This document shows positions 1 through 11,957 of a DNA stretch of 64,000 nucleotides, one piece after another. Where the stretch lies: assembly GCF_003576645.1 (NCBI RefSeq), contig NC_044925.1, positions 8,010,715 to 8,074,714 of the forward strand. Direction: 5' to 3'. The position numbers and the translations under genes were made by a program. Under the pieces are notes generated by a model that saw only the letters and a list, made by a program, of their open reading frames with translations, was not told the DNA's origin and ran no database searches. The stretch is from Ipomoea triloba. Taxonomy: Eukaryota > Streptophyta > Magnoliopsida > Solanales > Convolvulaceae. The number at the start of each line of letters is the position of its first letter. The stretch's first letter is position 1.

Positions 1-535
1 CGGTGTGTAGCAGTAGAGAAACTAGCTCTCTTTTGTTTCTCAAAAACACAATGCTCACAAAATTGTAATTTACCCGTAGCTGAACCACATAGGAGGCCTT
101 TCTTGCTCAGGATATGCATGCCTTTCTCACTCATAGTTAAATGATATCAGCATCAGACACCGATGAGGATATCGCTACTGAACCTGTCACAGTACTGCCA
201 TGCAACACGTACAAGCTTCCAGAACGAGAAGCTTTCATGAGAACAAGAGAGCCTTTTATAACCTTCAGAACTCCACATTCAGCTATGTACTTGCACCCCA
301 GAGATTCCAAGGTGCCCAATGAAATTAGATTGCGTTTCAAATTAGGAATATACCGAACATTGGTAAGAGTCCTGATAACGTTATCATGAGTTTTAATCTG
401 CACACTTCCAATTCCACTAACCTTGCATTGGGTATCATTACCCATCAAGACAACTTCACCATCAACTGGTTCCAAAGAGATGAACCAATCTATCATATCA
501 AAGAAACCTCTGTCTATTGATAACCAAGAGCCCAT
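1..535 (-). pseudogene. Copia gag-pol fragment (protease / GAG-pre-integrase region)
   Basis: Read on the minus strand, 535 to 137 is open and carries the stretch typical of Ty1/Copia polyproteins just after the protease: VRYIPNLKRNLISLGTLES and ESLGCKYIAECGVLKV. Past a stop at 137, another frame continues with [15 protein letters not shown] and then [15 protein letters not shown], the GAG-pre-integrase zinc-binding segment (C..C). The usual LWH..LGH motif between the two parts is missing, so there is a deletion and frame change near 138. Only this internal piece is seen; it runs off the window edge. It is opposite in orientation to the Copia remnant at 1760-3390, so it comes from a different insertion or an inversion. 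Confidence 0.88.
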
Positions 536-1759
536 GATAGGGGATCAATATATAATTAGGTACGCTGACTGCATACTTAATGAAGATCGTTTCTCAGCAT
601 TAAGGGGAGATAAGAGTCCAATAGTTAATAGAATGTCGAGAAATTTCATGGAGTGGAAAGAGCTTCGTTATTTAAAATCCACGTACTAGTTAGACTGAAC
701 TGGAAGTTCAAGTGATAATCAATCTGCCAAATATATCTATTGATAATACTGATCATAAAAGAGTGACTAGGTCCTTTAAACTTTTCCCAACTTGGACCAA
801 ATATTTTCATAAATTACTCCTTGATGCTAGAAGTGTAGGAGATCTATCAGTTTAAAAGATATGAGTTATAATACTAGATCTAGTAAATAAACTTTGTCAC
901 TCTTGAAATATCTTGAAATATATTGATGAATTATGTTCTGAAGACATTCGTCTTGAAGGAAAAAATCCCCAGTAAACTTATAGGTATACCAAATAATTAT
1001 AATACTGGATGCGGAACGGCCAGATCAAAATATCTTTAAGAAATTACCACAATCTGGTTGATTTAGAAATTGCCATGAATTTTATAAATATGGGAGAAAT
1101 TTATGAAAATATTAATAGTTGTCGACAACACAATTGCCTTTACAAATTGCTCTATGATATAATAATTTGGATCCAGAGTTAGGCACCAGAAAGTGTCATT
1201 AATATTTAACATATAAATGAGCAATTAAGGCGTAGGTCAACTCGCTAAAATAAATTCTAACACGTACACCATTGAATGTTAACCCCGCTGGTTATAAGTA
1301 GGTGTTTGTACGTAAGAGGAATAAGGATAATGAGGTGGTGTGATAAAGCGAGTTTTGTAGCTAAGGGTTTACGCAGAAACCCTTGATTGATTTTAATCAA
1401 GTACTCTCCCACGATAAATGGCATTAAGTTCCGCTACTTAATATCATTGACAGTCAATAGCAAATTTAGATATGCAGCTAATATTTATTTTGACAAGTCC
1501 CTGAAGGATTTAAAGTTCTCAAAATGAGAAAAATGAAACGCAACATGTATATTATTAAACTGCAAACTAAAGGTTTTAATATGACCTGAAAAGTAAATAA
1601 TTGACTAAGTGTTTTTCCTTATTAAAGAAGGAATATGTAGATAATATGTTCCATTATGTGCTCATTAAGGAGTTGTTAATGGAGTTATTCATCTATTTAC
1701 TTAGTCCATATGAGTGATATAAATACAATAAAATATATAAAGAGAGCTTAATGGTGTTA
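536..1759. other. AT-rich intergenic DNA, probably decayed retrotransposon
   Basis: No open frame with recognisable protein similarity was found on either strand. The position between two Copia fragments suggests degenerate LTR-retrotransposon sequence, but I cannot show it. No RNA gene or clear repeat structure was seen. Confidence 0.35.
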
Positions 1760-2400
1760 GTTCATGCCTAAAAGACGGAGTTTGAAATGAAAGACTTGGA
1801 AACCCAAGTATTGTTTTGACCTGAAGATCGAGCTTCTCCTTGAAAGAATTTTATACACCAGTTAGCCTACTTGAAAAATGTCCTGAAGATTTTATATGGA
1901 TAAGTATTATTTACTTGTCACACTAATGGTTGTTCAATCTCTCGAAGTAGACAAGGAACCGTTTAGACTCAAAGAGCATAATAAGTATATTTTGGGACCA
2001 AAAGTCAATTACTTCATTGTAGATGGAGCACCATTTTAGGACCAGAAGTTCCATAATTACATCAGGCCTAATATTGTATTTGCGATGAAATTACTAGCAA
2101 CATTTTGTGCTCCTTCTACAATATAATGAAACATTGGAATAGTGTTCAACATATCCTCCAATATCTTCGAGCTACAACGATTTTCGAATTTATGTGAAAA
2201 ATCAATATATGGTTTTAATAGGCTACTTGGGTATTGGCTGTCTTATTTTATCCCCACAATGCCAACTCCCAAAATGGTTATACTTTGTTTTACGACCACT
2301 GTTATATATATATGAGGACAATAAAGCTTGTGTTGCACAAATGATATATGTCAATGTTTTATTATACTATAATGTGTAGACTTTGAAGATTGTTATCTTC
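1760..2400 (+). pseudogene. Copia reverse transcriptase C-terminus / RNase H remnant
   Basis: With frame changes the plus strand spells successive Copia landmarks: TEFEMKDLG-like (about 1770-1800), KEPFRLKEHNKYILGP (about 1957-2000), RPNIVFAMKLLATFCAPS (about 2065-2120), KHWNSVQHILQYLRAT (about 2130-2178), then the RNase H part GYL.DPHNANSQNGY (about 2222-2280) and YEDNKACVAQ (about 2310-2342). These follow the order of the RT connection and RNase H domains of plant Copia elements. Several stops and frameshifts make it a dead remnant. It is cut by the poly-G/N gap; the 3' LTR of the same element probably lies beyond it at 3257. Confidence 0.85.
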
Positions 2401-2403
2401 CGC

Positions 2404-2672
2404 GGGGGGGGGGGGNNNNNNNNNNNNNNNNNNNNNNNNNNNNNNNNNNNNNNNNNNNNNNNNNNNNNNNNNNNNNNNNNNNNNNNNNNNNNNNNNNNNN
2501 NNNNNNNNNNNNNNNNNNNNNNNNNNNNNNNNNNNNNNNNNNNNNNNNNNNNNNNNNNNNNNNNNNNNNNNNNNNNNNNNNNNNNNNNNNNNNNNNNNNN
2601 NNNNNNNNNNNNNNNNNNNNNNNNNNNNNNNNNNNNNNNNNNNNNNNNNNNNNNNNNNNNNNNNNNNNNNNN

Positions 2673-2752
<80 letters not shown>
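2404..2752. other. Assembly gap flanked by poly-G
   Basis: Twelve G (2404-2415), 257 N (2416-2672) and then 80 uninterrupted G (2673-2752). A homopolymer G tract this long beside an N gap is more likely a sequencing or gap-filling artefact than genome. Glycine or proline open frames across it are meaningless. Confidence 0.9.
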
Positions 2753-2753
<1 letters not shown>

Positions 2754-3390
2754 CATTCATTTGAATCAATCTTGAAGATTGGACTTAAATAATCGCGAAG
2801 ATTGGGTATTGGAGACCAGCTGTACTCTTTTTCCATAATTAAAATTTTTTTACGAGACAGTTAGTGCAACACATGAATACATATATATCATGTACTATTT
2901 TTCTCAACTAGTTTTTTTCCACTGAATTTTTCTAGTGAGGTTTTTAACAAGACATGAGTGCAACATAATAATTAATATCAAAAGGGGAAAGTTACAAATA
3001 AATATTTCAATAGGCAAACCCCAAAATCTTGAAGATTATACCCTGAAGGTTTATGTTTGATGTATGGTTGTATTTTTCTTTTAGCTAAGTTTTTCCCACG
3101 AGGTTTTCTTAGCTTAAAATTTTTTGTGACAACCACTGTAACACATGATTTTACATATATCATGTACTCTTTTCCTTGACTAGGTTTTTCCACAGGGTTT
3201 TTCTAGCAAGGTTTTTAACAAGGTATGATCAAAGGAAGATAATGTCTAAGGGGGAGTGCTATGAAGATTTAGTCATGTGGCCATTATCATTAGTAGTTAG
3301 TTAGTTTCCTAGTTTGTAGGAAAGTATATACTTTGTATCCTGTAACAATTAATGTGGATGAATGAGTATTTTCTTCCAGTAACTTTTTCA
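2753..3390 (+). mobile_element. Copia 3' end: degenerate pre-PPT repeats, polypurine tract and LTR
   Basis: Two diverged copies of the pyrimidine-rich block found upstream of the 3' LTR in many plant Copia elements (catgtact..ttttc..gacTAGGTTTTT..CACaGGGTTTTT..AGcaAGGTTTTTAACAAGG) lie at about 2885-2960 and 3160-3230. A polypurine tract TAAGGGGGAG is at 3247-3256, and an LTR-like sequence starting TG at 3257 ends about 3385, containing TTTGTAGGAAAGTATATACT and CTTTGTATCCTGTAAC. Orientation matches the RT remnant upstream. The inner 3' boundary is unclear, so the LTR may be truncated. Confidence 0.7.
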
Positions 3391-3740
3391 TCCCGTTTGG
3401 TTCGCTAGAAAATATTTGAAGGAAACGAAATTCAAATTACATGGGTATAAAGACAATCATACCCCTATACAATAATAACAACAATAATAATAATGGTAAC
3501 TAAAGAACGTTAATGAGGGCATAATTGTCCTCCTTGTTTTCCATGGAAAATGGAAAACATTTTCCATGGAAAACAAAATACCAAGGGGTGGCCAAGGAAT
3601 TTGTTTTCCTTGTTCTTAAGGAAAATGTCTTCCATTGAAAAATGTTTTTCCATCCAACCAAACAAAGAAAAATCTAGTTTTCCTTAAATTCAAGAAAAAC
3701 ATTTTCCTTGGAAAACATTTTTCATCCAACCAAAACATTT
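3391..3740. repeat. MITE-like inverted repeat
   Basis: The left edge carries CCCGTTTGGTTCGC and the right part carries two copies of CATCCAACCAAA, with many inverted runs of TTTTCC/GGAAAA between them. This resembles a short non-autonomous DNA transposon with GTTTGGTT termini. No target duplication was recognised, so family and exact ends are uncertain. Confidence 0.4.
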
Positions 3741-4225
3741 TTCTTGTGTGTACTCTCTCTCTCTATTTTGCATTCTATTACAATCACCTAATATACATTA
3801 CAAGTGACGATCACTGAAGATTTACAACGTAAGAAAGCTTTGATGCACAAGAATATCAATATTTTTAAGGGAAACGTCAAACGTTCACTTTCACAGTTGA
3901 TTTGTCAATGTATAAAAGTCATACAACGTGGAAAACCCCCAATTTTACACTATATTTCATTCCCATTATTCCACAAGTCCACATTGCCAATTTCTTTGAT
4001 TTCACACCGAGCCAATTACATCATTTTTTTATAGTACAAATAACATATTTAAAACTAAAAGAATAATGTTATACACAAACTAAATTTAGTTCACAATCTA
4101 ATACGCCAATTAATTTTCTCTTTTTTTTTCATTAATTATCATTATTTGGTCAACTCCATCATGCATACATTAAAAAACAAATATATTTAAATTGAAAAAT
4201 AAAAGAACTCATTTAACTGTTGAAT

Positions 4226-4366
4226 TAACCAGTGGCATCAAACCCTTTCCTTTATACGGGAGATGGTGGGTTCGAGCCTCAGTGGAGGCAATACTGACTC
4301 TTATGCTTCAATAGGTTGAGAAAGTAGTTATGAACAGAACTGCATTGTAATAGAGTTAGTAGTATT

Positions 4367-4408
<42 letters not shown>
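4226..4408 (+). mobile_element. tRNA-derived SINE (copy 1) with A tail
   Basis: An A-box-like start (AGTGGCATCAAACCC) is followed by a canonical Pol III B box GGGTTCGAGCCTC at about 4270. The body contains CAATAGGTTGAGAAAGTAGT and GTAATAGAGTTAGTAGTATT, and it ends in a 41-nt poly(A) (4368-4408). The same B box and GGCAA..GTTGAGAAAGTA body recur at 46257-46430, and the 3' part recurs at 63170-63245, so this is a dispersed family. The target duplication was not resolved. Confidence 0.75.
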
Positions 4409-4410
<2 letters not shown>

Positions 4411-4851
4411 TCACCAACAAGTTACAACAGAATTAAATGTTGCAACATATCAATATTATTCTAACCTGTATTATTATTACTAGTCTTTTTAATGTGCGAT
4501 GTGTAAAAATATATGCCCAATATTTATATTTTAAAAAATAACTAACAATTTTTTACTAATTAAAATCTAAATGAAATAAAATATATTTATTATATATTAA
4601 TCCAATAATAATGTCTACAAATATTGTTATCATAAAGAATATAATAAAAGATATAGTGAATGCATGTGCACGGTAAAAGTAGTGAAAAAGATAATGAAAG
4701 TTATAACGGTAAGAGTATTTTTGTCCAAAAAATTATATAGTACAACTCTAAAAACATAATGTACAAAATGGTTAGCACAAAAAACATGGACATAAATTAG
4801 GGATATAATTCTGATTGAGACTTATTATGTTTGAATGGTTTGATGATGATG

Positions 4852-4893
<42 letters not shown>

Positions 4894-5131
4894 TATTTAG
4901 TTTGTATGCATGAATTGAATATTGGTGAATAAGTGTTTGTAAATTATTCAATCGTTGTGAGCGCTAGGAAATTTCTTGTTTCTTTCCTGGTAAGAAATAT
5001 TGTTGTAATCCAATATTATATTGTTGGATGGAAGACTAATGAAATTTGAACTTAATTCCCTTTCCCATTTTTAACTAATTTTTACATTTTGCATACCGAA
5101 AAGTGGCTTAGTTCTTTATCCTAGTAACTAG
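4409..5131. other. AT-rich intergenic DNA with a TTA microsatellite
   Basis: No coding signal. A trinucleotide (TTA)n tract lies at about 4852-4894. The 3' part is the upstream region of the small secreted-peptide gene. Confidence 0.5.
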
Positions 5132-5138
5132 TATAAAA
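5132..5138 (+). promoter_or_regulatory. TATA box of the secreted-peptide gene
   Basis: TATAAAA lies 101 bases upstream of the ATG at 5239, the usual plant distance for a short 5' UTR. Inferred from position only. Confidence 0.55.
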
Positions 5139-5238
5139 AGGAGGTTAAGTTGCATGGTGCCCATATACAACACCAGTACACCACATATAAATTCTTCTTC
5201 CCAAAGCCTTTACCCTAATAACTATATAATAAAAAACA

Positions 5239-6140
5239 ATGGTTAGCAAGAGCTTTTCTCTAATTTTCTCACTTCTCCTCATCAGTGCCTTTCTCTGCTT
5301 CACCACTACCGATGCCACGTCTAGGAGACTCTATGCTGCAGTTGAGGGTAAGCACTACTGAACCCCCAAACCTTTCATTAATATAATCAAATTAAAACTA
5401 CAGACATAATATGAGATGAAAAGGGTGCAATATATAATTTGTTATTGCACCATCCCCAGAGTTTAGCCCAAAAAGTGATCGCCAGTATACTAGTCTAGTA
5501 CGAGCCTTGCCGCGGGCACCGCCGGCGCCGAAAAGTATGGTGCCAAGCCATGGATCACCAGGAGGTATGTCAACAATTTTAAAGAGCTCATTTAACATAT
5601 TAAATAATGTCAAGCTTTTAGCATAGATAGTTTTGTTACATATATGTTATTTTGTTGAACATCGATATACCAGGTTTCAATCATGTTACTACTTATTTGA
5701 AATAACAATAGATGTGTTATTATACTACATAGTAGAAATGATAGTGAAGGTGCTATTACACTACATAGAAAACTCTAATTACTTTTACACGTTGGCCCTG
5801 TTTGGTAAATAATCAGCCTATCAGCCAATTTTGGCTTATTTAACCACTATTAGTTGTTTGGTTAATAAGCTTTTTGTAATTCCAAAATATTAAAATTCAA
5901 AAGGTTACTCAAAGCAGCCTTTTCAATTAACTTTTTGAAAAAAGAAATTATACCAAACAGCTATCAGCTAACAACTAATTTATCAAAGCACCTTCTACAA
6001 TCAGCCAATGTTATCAACTAATCATACATTCTAACCCAAACAGCCAACCCAATCAGCCAACGGCCATTTACCAAACAGGGCCTTTATTGTTGTCAAGAAA
6101 TATATACTCGATAGTTAGTAATAGTAATTCAACATATTGG

Positions 6141-6176
<36 letters not shown>

Positions 6177-6642
6177 TATGAGAACACTTCCTTAGGTAAG
6201 AACGTAAAAACAAGCATTATGAGTACAGACAATCTAATTCCAAACATACTTGGATGACAGTGGAGATCTTAGCTTGGAGTCAATTGTGTGCACTCATTTA
6301 GTAGTTTTTATTTATTATTTTTTTTCATTTTCTACTTATTGGCATCAATAAGCTAATAAGCCAAAAAATTGTTTACTACACAGTCATATTAGTTGTTTGG
6401 CCACACAAACAGCTAAAGTTGGTCAAACAAACCAAGCTTTGACTGACCACCCATTCTCTAAATACCCAGTGTCATTTTAAGTAAGATCTAATTTCATTAT
6501 TAAAAAAAAAAAGAAATTCAGTCCTTTGTGGGTAAATGCTGTAATTATTAGAATCATATTAAGTTGATAATTATATAAGAAATTTGAGTTTTGTAATTCA
6601 TTTGTAATTTTATTGGCGTTTGCAGCACCACGTCGAGCTTAA
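5239..6642 (+). CDS. Small secreted proline-rich peptide precursor (76 aa, 3 exons)
   Basis: Exons 5239-5347, 5460-5564 and 6626-6642 join in frame across introns with clean ends (GTAAGC..CAG and GTATGT..GCAG) and give a 76-residue protein. Residues 1-26 (MVSKSFSLIFSLLLISAFLC onward) form a typical signal peptide, with likely cleavage after Ala26. The mature part has a dibasic RR near its start and a proline-rich, basic C-terminal third (RALPRAPPAPKSMVPSHGSP then GAPRRA). Length, signal peptide and a Pro/Ser/Gly-rich tail fit a signalling-peptide precursor of the CEP, PIP or IDA kind, but the canonical C-terminal motif of none of these is present, so I do not name a family. A TATA box (5132) and an AATAAA (6661) bracket it. 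Intron 2 (1061 bp) holds a MITE and a TA microsatellite. It could also be a short proline-rich wall protein or a decayed gene. Confidence 0.6.
5794..6082. mobile_element. Tourist/hAT-like MITE in intron 2 of the peptide gene
   Basis: Perfect 17-bp terminal inverted repeats, GGCCCTGTTTGGTAAAT at 5794 and its complement ending at 6082, enclose 289 bp rich in AATCAGCC/GGCTGATT motifs. The length and the GGSCCTGTTTGG terminus match a common plant MITE type. No unambiguous target duplication was seen. Confidence 0.75.
6143..6175. repeat. (TA)n microsatellite
   Basis: An uninterrupted TA dinucleotide tract inside intron 2 of the peptide gene. Confidence 0.9.
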
Positions 6643-6660
6643 GCACCACCGCAAAATACA

Positions 6661-6666
6661 AATAAA
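6661..6666 (+). terminator. Polyadenylation signal of the peptide gene
   Basis: AATAAA lies 19 bases after the stop codon (6640-6642) of the secreted-peptide gene. Confidence 0.45.
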
Positions 6667-6898
6667 GTATTCCAATAAGCAGCCAGCAGCCCATGCAGAT
6701 TACTTCACAGGAATTGAAGGATTTATTATTTATCATAGCATTAAGAAATATTAAACCTCACCAAAGAAAAAAAAAAGAAATATTAAAACTATTTTCAGTT
6801 CGTCGGTACTCCCAATTTATATATAGTTATGTATGCATACGCATGTAGTTGTAATTTGGAAAAGAAAATTGTAATTGGAATTTGTCAATTTGATTATC

Positions 6899-7312
<414 letters not shown>

Positions 7313-7488
7313 TCTACTATACTAATAAGAGCCAAAGAGAGTTAGGCCTAAAATGGGTAAAAAAAATGGCGGTCAAATTATTTAATCAAATGGATGGTTC
7401 AGATGAATTATTTAATCAAATATATGGTTAAGATAATTCAGATTAATATTATTAATAGAGATTACCTAATTTAACTTTACTTTTATGA
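7313..7488 (+). mobile_element. Helitron, truncated 5' copy (H1)
   Basis: It begins TCTACTATACTAATAAGAGCC after an A, the Helitron 5'-TC placement in an A|T site. After 176 bp the same 5' terminus starts again at 7489, so H1 is only the first part of a copy joined head-to-tail to H2. Confidence 0.7.
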
Positions 7489-9039
7489 TCTATTATACTA
7501 ATAAGAGCCAAAGAGAGTTAGGCCTAAAATGGGTAAAAAAAATGGCGGCGGTCAAATTATTTAATCAAATGGATGGTTCAGATGAATTATTTAATCAACT
7601 ATATTGTTAAGATAATTCAGATTAATATTATTAATAGAGATTACCTAATTTAACCTTACTTTTATGATTATCCGTTAAGTTTTTCGTTAAATATTCTTTT
7701 CTCCGTTAATATTCCGTTAACTTTTAACTTACCCATTAATTTCTATAAGAAAGGTCTTAGGTTCGAACCTCATTTCAATCAAATTTGACATAATTAAGTT
7801 TCTCACTCTATTTTACTCTTATTAAATTAAATAAATTAGTGCCTACAACAAAAAATGATACATATTTATTTCTTTAATTTAGAATTATGTGTCTACAATA
7901 CCTTTATTTGAAAAAATTATTCATTATCAAAAAATTAAATTAAATAAGAGAAATAATTTCATTAGTTATATTGTCTTTATTTTCTCTCATGCAAAGATTC
8001 TTTACATTCAAATTTATCAATTGATATTCATTACATTGTCCATTATCTTATTTTTACAATATCTTGTAATTAAGTATCAAAGTTATAATACAAAATAATG
8101 TTATATATTTATTTACCAAGTATTCTATTAATACTATGAAATTTTTTTAAAAAATAATTTGAAGCTAATTATATTAACTACTTGGAGATTGGTTGACAAA
8201 GAGAGTACTCAAATAACCTAACAAATTGAAGCGGAATCGCTCTATTTTACTCTTATTGAATTAAATAAATTAGTAGTTACACCAAAAAATGATACATATG
8301 TATTTCTTTAATATCATGAAAAAAATAAAAAAAAATAGTTTGAAACCAATCATATTAACTACTTGGGAGATTTGTTGACAATGAAAGTACTCAAATAACC
8401 CATAACTAGCAAATTGAAGCGAGAAACTACCTTTTAATATCTTTGGAATATGTAATATTTTAAATTTTCAAATTTTTATTAATTTATTTAATCTTTTTTC
8501 TTAAACTAGGAATTTTTTTGTCCACAATAACTTATTCAACAATAATGGTTGAACCAAATGAAGCACAAGCAGAAAACCTAAAGAAAGTCCATAGCTCCTA
8601 TATCATAATACCATTGCATGACGTTGTCATCTATGCTACCAACAATAACTGAATTGCAAATAACAGACTACCAACAAAAAAGGAAGAGAACAAATAGTAA
8701 AGATGAAAACAATGACAATGTTATTCAAAAGAGAATTAAGAACACTTAGAAAAATTCAAATGAAAAGTAGTATTTATTTAGACTATCTTTTTTAGACCAA
8801 ATATTTAAACTTTCGATTTTACAAGGTTGCAAAATTTATTTTAGTAATAATTATAATTAATTTTCTATATTATCTTGGATTCATATACTTTGAGTTAGAT
8901 ATTTAAATAAAAAAAATCGGCATTCAATTACCCATGTGTAAATTTCTCCTATATAATCTTGCATTGATATATTTTCAAATATTTATTTAAATATAAACAT
9001 TGGGCATTAACCCATACGCACAATGCACGTATAAAACTA

Positions 9040-9040
<1 letters not shown>
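7489..9040 (+). mobile_element. Non-autonomous Helitron (H2), complete
   Basis: The 5' end is TCTATTATACTAATAAGAGCC preceded by A. The 3' end has an imperfect hairpin GCACAATGCACG and then TATAAAACTAG followed by T, matching the CTRR|T rule. No Rep/helicase is encoded; the 1.55-kb body is AT-rich. It contains TTAGGTTCGAACCTCAT (about 7759), which looks like a Pol III B box. A 69-codon frame (7889-8098) recurs in every copy but has no recognisable domain and is probably chance. The family recurs at 9078, 27418, 29675, 31632 and 16165-21064. Confidence 0.82.
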
Positions 9041-9079
<39 letters not shown>

Positions 9080-10662
9080 TAATAAGGGCCAAAGAGAGTT
9101 AGGCCTAAAATGGGTAGAAAAAATGGCGGTCAAATTATTTAATCAAATGGATGGTTCAGATGAATTATTTAATCAAATGGATGGTTCAGATGAATTATTT
9201 AATCAAATAGATGGTTAAGATAATTCAGATTAATATTATTAACCGAGATTACCTAATTTAACCTTAATTTTATAATTATCCGTTAAGTTTTCCGTTAAAT
9301 ATTCTTTTCTTCGTTAATATTCCGTTAACTTTTAACTTACCCATTAATTTCTATAAGAAATGTATTAGGTTCGAACCTCATCTCAATCAAATTTGACATA
9401 ATTAAGTTTCTCACTCTATTTTACTCTTATTAAATTAAATAAATTAGTAGCTACATAAAAAAATTATACATATGTATTTCTTTAATTTAGAATTATGTGT
9501 CTTCAATACCTTTATTTGAAAAAAATTATTCATTATCAAAAAATTAAATTAAATAAGAGAAATAATTTCATTAGTTATATTGTCTTTATTTTCTCTCATG
9601 CAAAGATTCTTTACATTCAAATTTATCAATTGATATTCATTACATTGTCCATTATCTTATTTTTACAATATCTTGTAATTAAATATCAAATTTATAATAC
9701 AAAATAATGTTATATATTTATTTACCAAGTATTTTATTAATACTATGAAAAATAAAATAAAATAATTTGAAGCTACTTATATTAACTATTTGGAGGATTG
9801 GTTGACAAATAGAGTACTCAAATAATAACCCAACAAATTGAAGCGGAATCACTTTATTTTACTCTTATTGAATTAAATAAATTAGTAGTTACACCAAAAA
9901 ATGATACATATGTATTTCTTTAATACCATGAAAAAAATAAAAAAGAATAGTTTGAAACCAATCATATTAACTACTTGTGGAATTTGTTGACAATGAAAGT
10001 ACTCAAATAACCCATTAACCAGCAAATTGAAGCGAGAAATTATCTTTTAATATCTTTAGAATACATAATATTTTAAATTTTCAAATTTTTATTAATTAAT
10101 TTAATATTTTTTCTTAAACTAAGGATTTCTTTATCCACAATAACCCATTCAACAATAATGGTTGAACCAAATGAAGCACAAGCAGAACACCTAAAGGAAA
10201 GTTCATAACTCCTATATGATAATCTCATTGCATGACGTTGTCATCTATGCTGCATTGCTACCAACAATATCCGAATTGCAAATAACACACTACCAACAAA
10301 AAGAAAGAAAACAAATAGTAAAGATGAAGACAATGACAATGTTACTCAAAAGAGAATTAAGAACACTTAGAAATTTTTAAATTAAAAGTAGTATTTATTT
10401 AGACTATCATTTTTAGACCAAATATTTAGACTATCGATTTTACAAGGTTGCAAATATTTATTTTAGTAATAATTATACTGAATTTTCTATATTATCTTGG
10501 ATTCATATACTTTGAGTTAAATATTTAAATAAAAAAATTCGACATTCAATTAGCTATGTATAAACTTCTCCTATATAATCTTGCATTGGTATACTTTCAA
10601 ATATTTATTTAAATATAAATATTGGGCATTAACACATTCGCACAATGTGCGTATAAAACTAA
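9041..10662 (+). mobile_element. Non-autonomous Helitron (H3) with expanded TA at its 5' end
   Basis: It directly follows H2. The terminus is replaced by a TA microsatellite (9042-9079) running into ACTAATAAGGGCC, so the first bases of the element have expanded. The 3' end has a perfect hairpin CGCACAATGTGCG and TATAAAACTAA before T. A short GGATGGTTCAGATGAATTAT unit is present once more than in H2 (about 9146-9200). The body is otherwise collinear with H2. Confidence 0.8.
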
Positions 10663-11957
10663 TTTTACTGATAATATATGATTGGGTTCCTTTCAATTAT
10701 TGAGTAACTTGGGCTGATGATCATGTTAAGAAGAGTAAATACCCAAAATAGTCCATCGACTATAGCATAATTCACAAATTGATCCTTAACTATTGATTCA
10801 ATCCAATTAAGTGCTCAGCTATTAAAAATTTACCCAATTAAGTCCTTCGTCAATTCTTCCGTTTAAAACCCGTCAACTTTGAGGTTAAAAGCCTAATTTA
10901 ATCAGCTCAGTGTCCAAAACCACCCCCTACCCCGCTGCTCTCCCAACCCCCTCTTTCGCCACCTCTACCACGTCGCCCACCTCTCTCTTAACCTCTACCT
11001 CTACCTCTGACGCCCTCATCTCTTCTTCACCATTGCATCCGTCCTTTCCTATGTTGCCTCCCTACACCATCCCAAGAAAAAAACACAAATCTTCTTTCAA
11101 TTAATATTGGTTGATTTGTTACAAGTTTTCCAGAGTTTATCTTTTGCGTCGTCGGCAACCCGAACTACAGCGAAGCGAGCTCGAATTTGAACCAGGGTTC
11201 AAATTCAAGTGGGCCGTAATCGATCTCGAGTTTATTCCCTTTGTCGATTCCTTTTGGTCTTGAAAAGCATTATTGCTGTACTAATCAAGCTCGGCGTCTT
11301 TAGATAGCCATAACGACTCCGGAGGAAATTCCGGCGGCGCTTCACTTCCGGCATCATCTTCAATAATGTAGGGGCGCCCAGAACTGCAAATGCGATATGA
11401 TCAAGGAATTGTGGAGCACTAGTGTGACATTGCTCGCATCCCAAATGTATATATTATTCTGTTAATAGAGTCAAAGAAGCACTTTAATTAAACACACATC
11501 AGATATAAGATATGAAGGCTTAAATAAAATAGAAATGCAAATATGCAGTTCATGCTATAAAAATGATGCTCATAGACCAAACTCTCATATTCATTTTTTG
11601 GACTACTCCACTTCTTCAATTACAAATGTCAATAGGCAGTTCTTCTGAGCATTTTTCCAGAACTGAGTAGAATTCTATCCAAACTACACCTAACTGGAAT
11701 GGTTAAAATGTAGTGCATATACAAACTCTAATATTAAATTGCAGGTAAAGAAGATTAAAAATGACCAGGGGCAAACCTGGTTTCTCCTTGACTTGGGAAG
11801 AAATGCATTCTTTAGCCTCATCCTAAAATATAGCCAATATTTTAGCAAGCTTAACAAAACAAAAGCACTAAAAAGCCAGCATTTGGAATTTCAAAGCAAT
11901 TTGATAAGCTGTAAATTAACCTATAAATGTGCTTTAATTGTACTAATTTCTAAGTGT
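10663..11957. other. Intergenic DNA with repeat fragments
   Basis: About 10725-10905 resembles one half of the element family at 63724-63972 (CCCAAAATAGTCCATCGACT and AATTAAGTCCTTCGTCAATT). A C/T-rich stretch (10915-11100) follows, with a short Pro/Ser/Thr frame that I do not accept as a gene. A perfect 24-bp palindrome GAATTTGAACC-AG-GGTTCAAATTC lies at 11183-11206. Slightly GC-richer DNA at 11230-11440 reads like a captured or pseudogene exon, but I could not assign it. Confidence 0.4.

Noticed and set aside
2362..2775. Poly-Pro / poly-Gly open frames
   Set aside because: Translation of a G homopolymer and Ns; no biological content.
4226..4408. Functional tRNA gene
   Set aside because: Only A/B-box-like motifs and an A tail; no cloverleaf, so SINE.
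10910..11104. Pro/Ser/Thr-rich 64-aa frame
   Set aside because: C/T-rich low-complexity DNA in repeat surroundings; no splice or family support.
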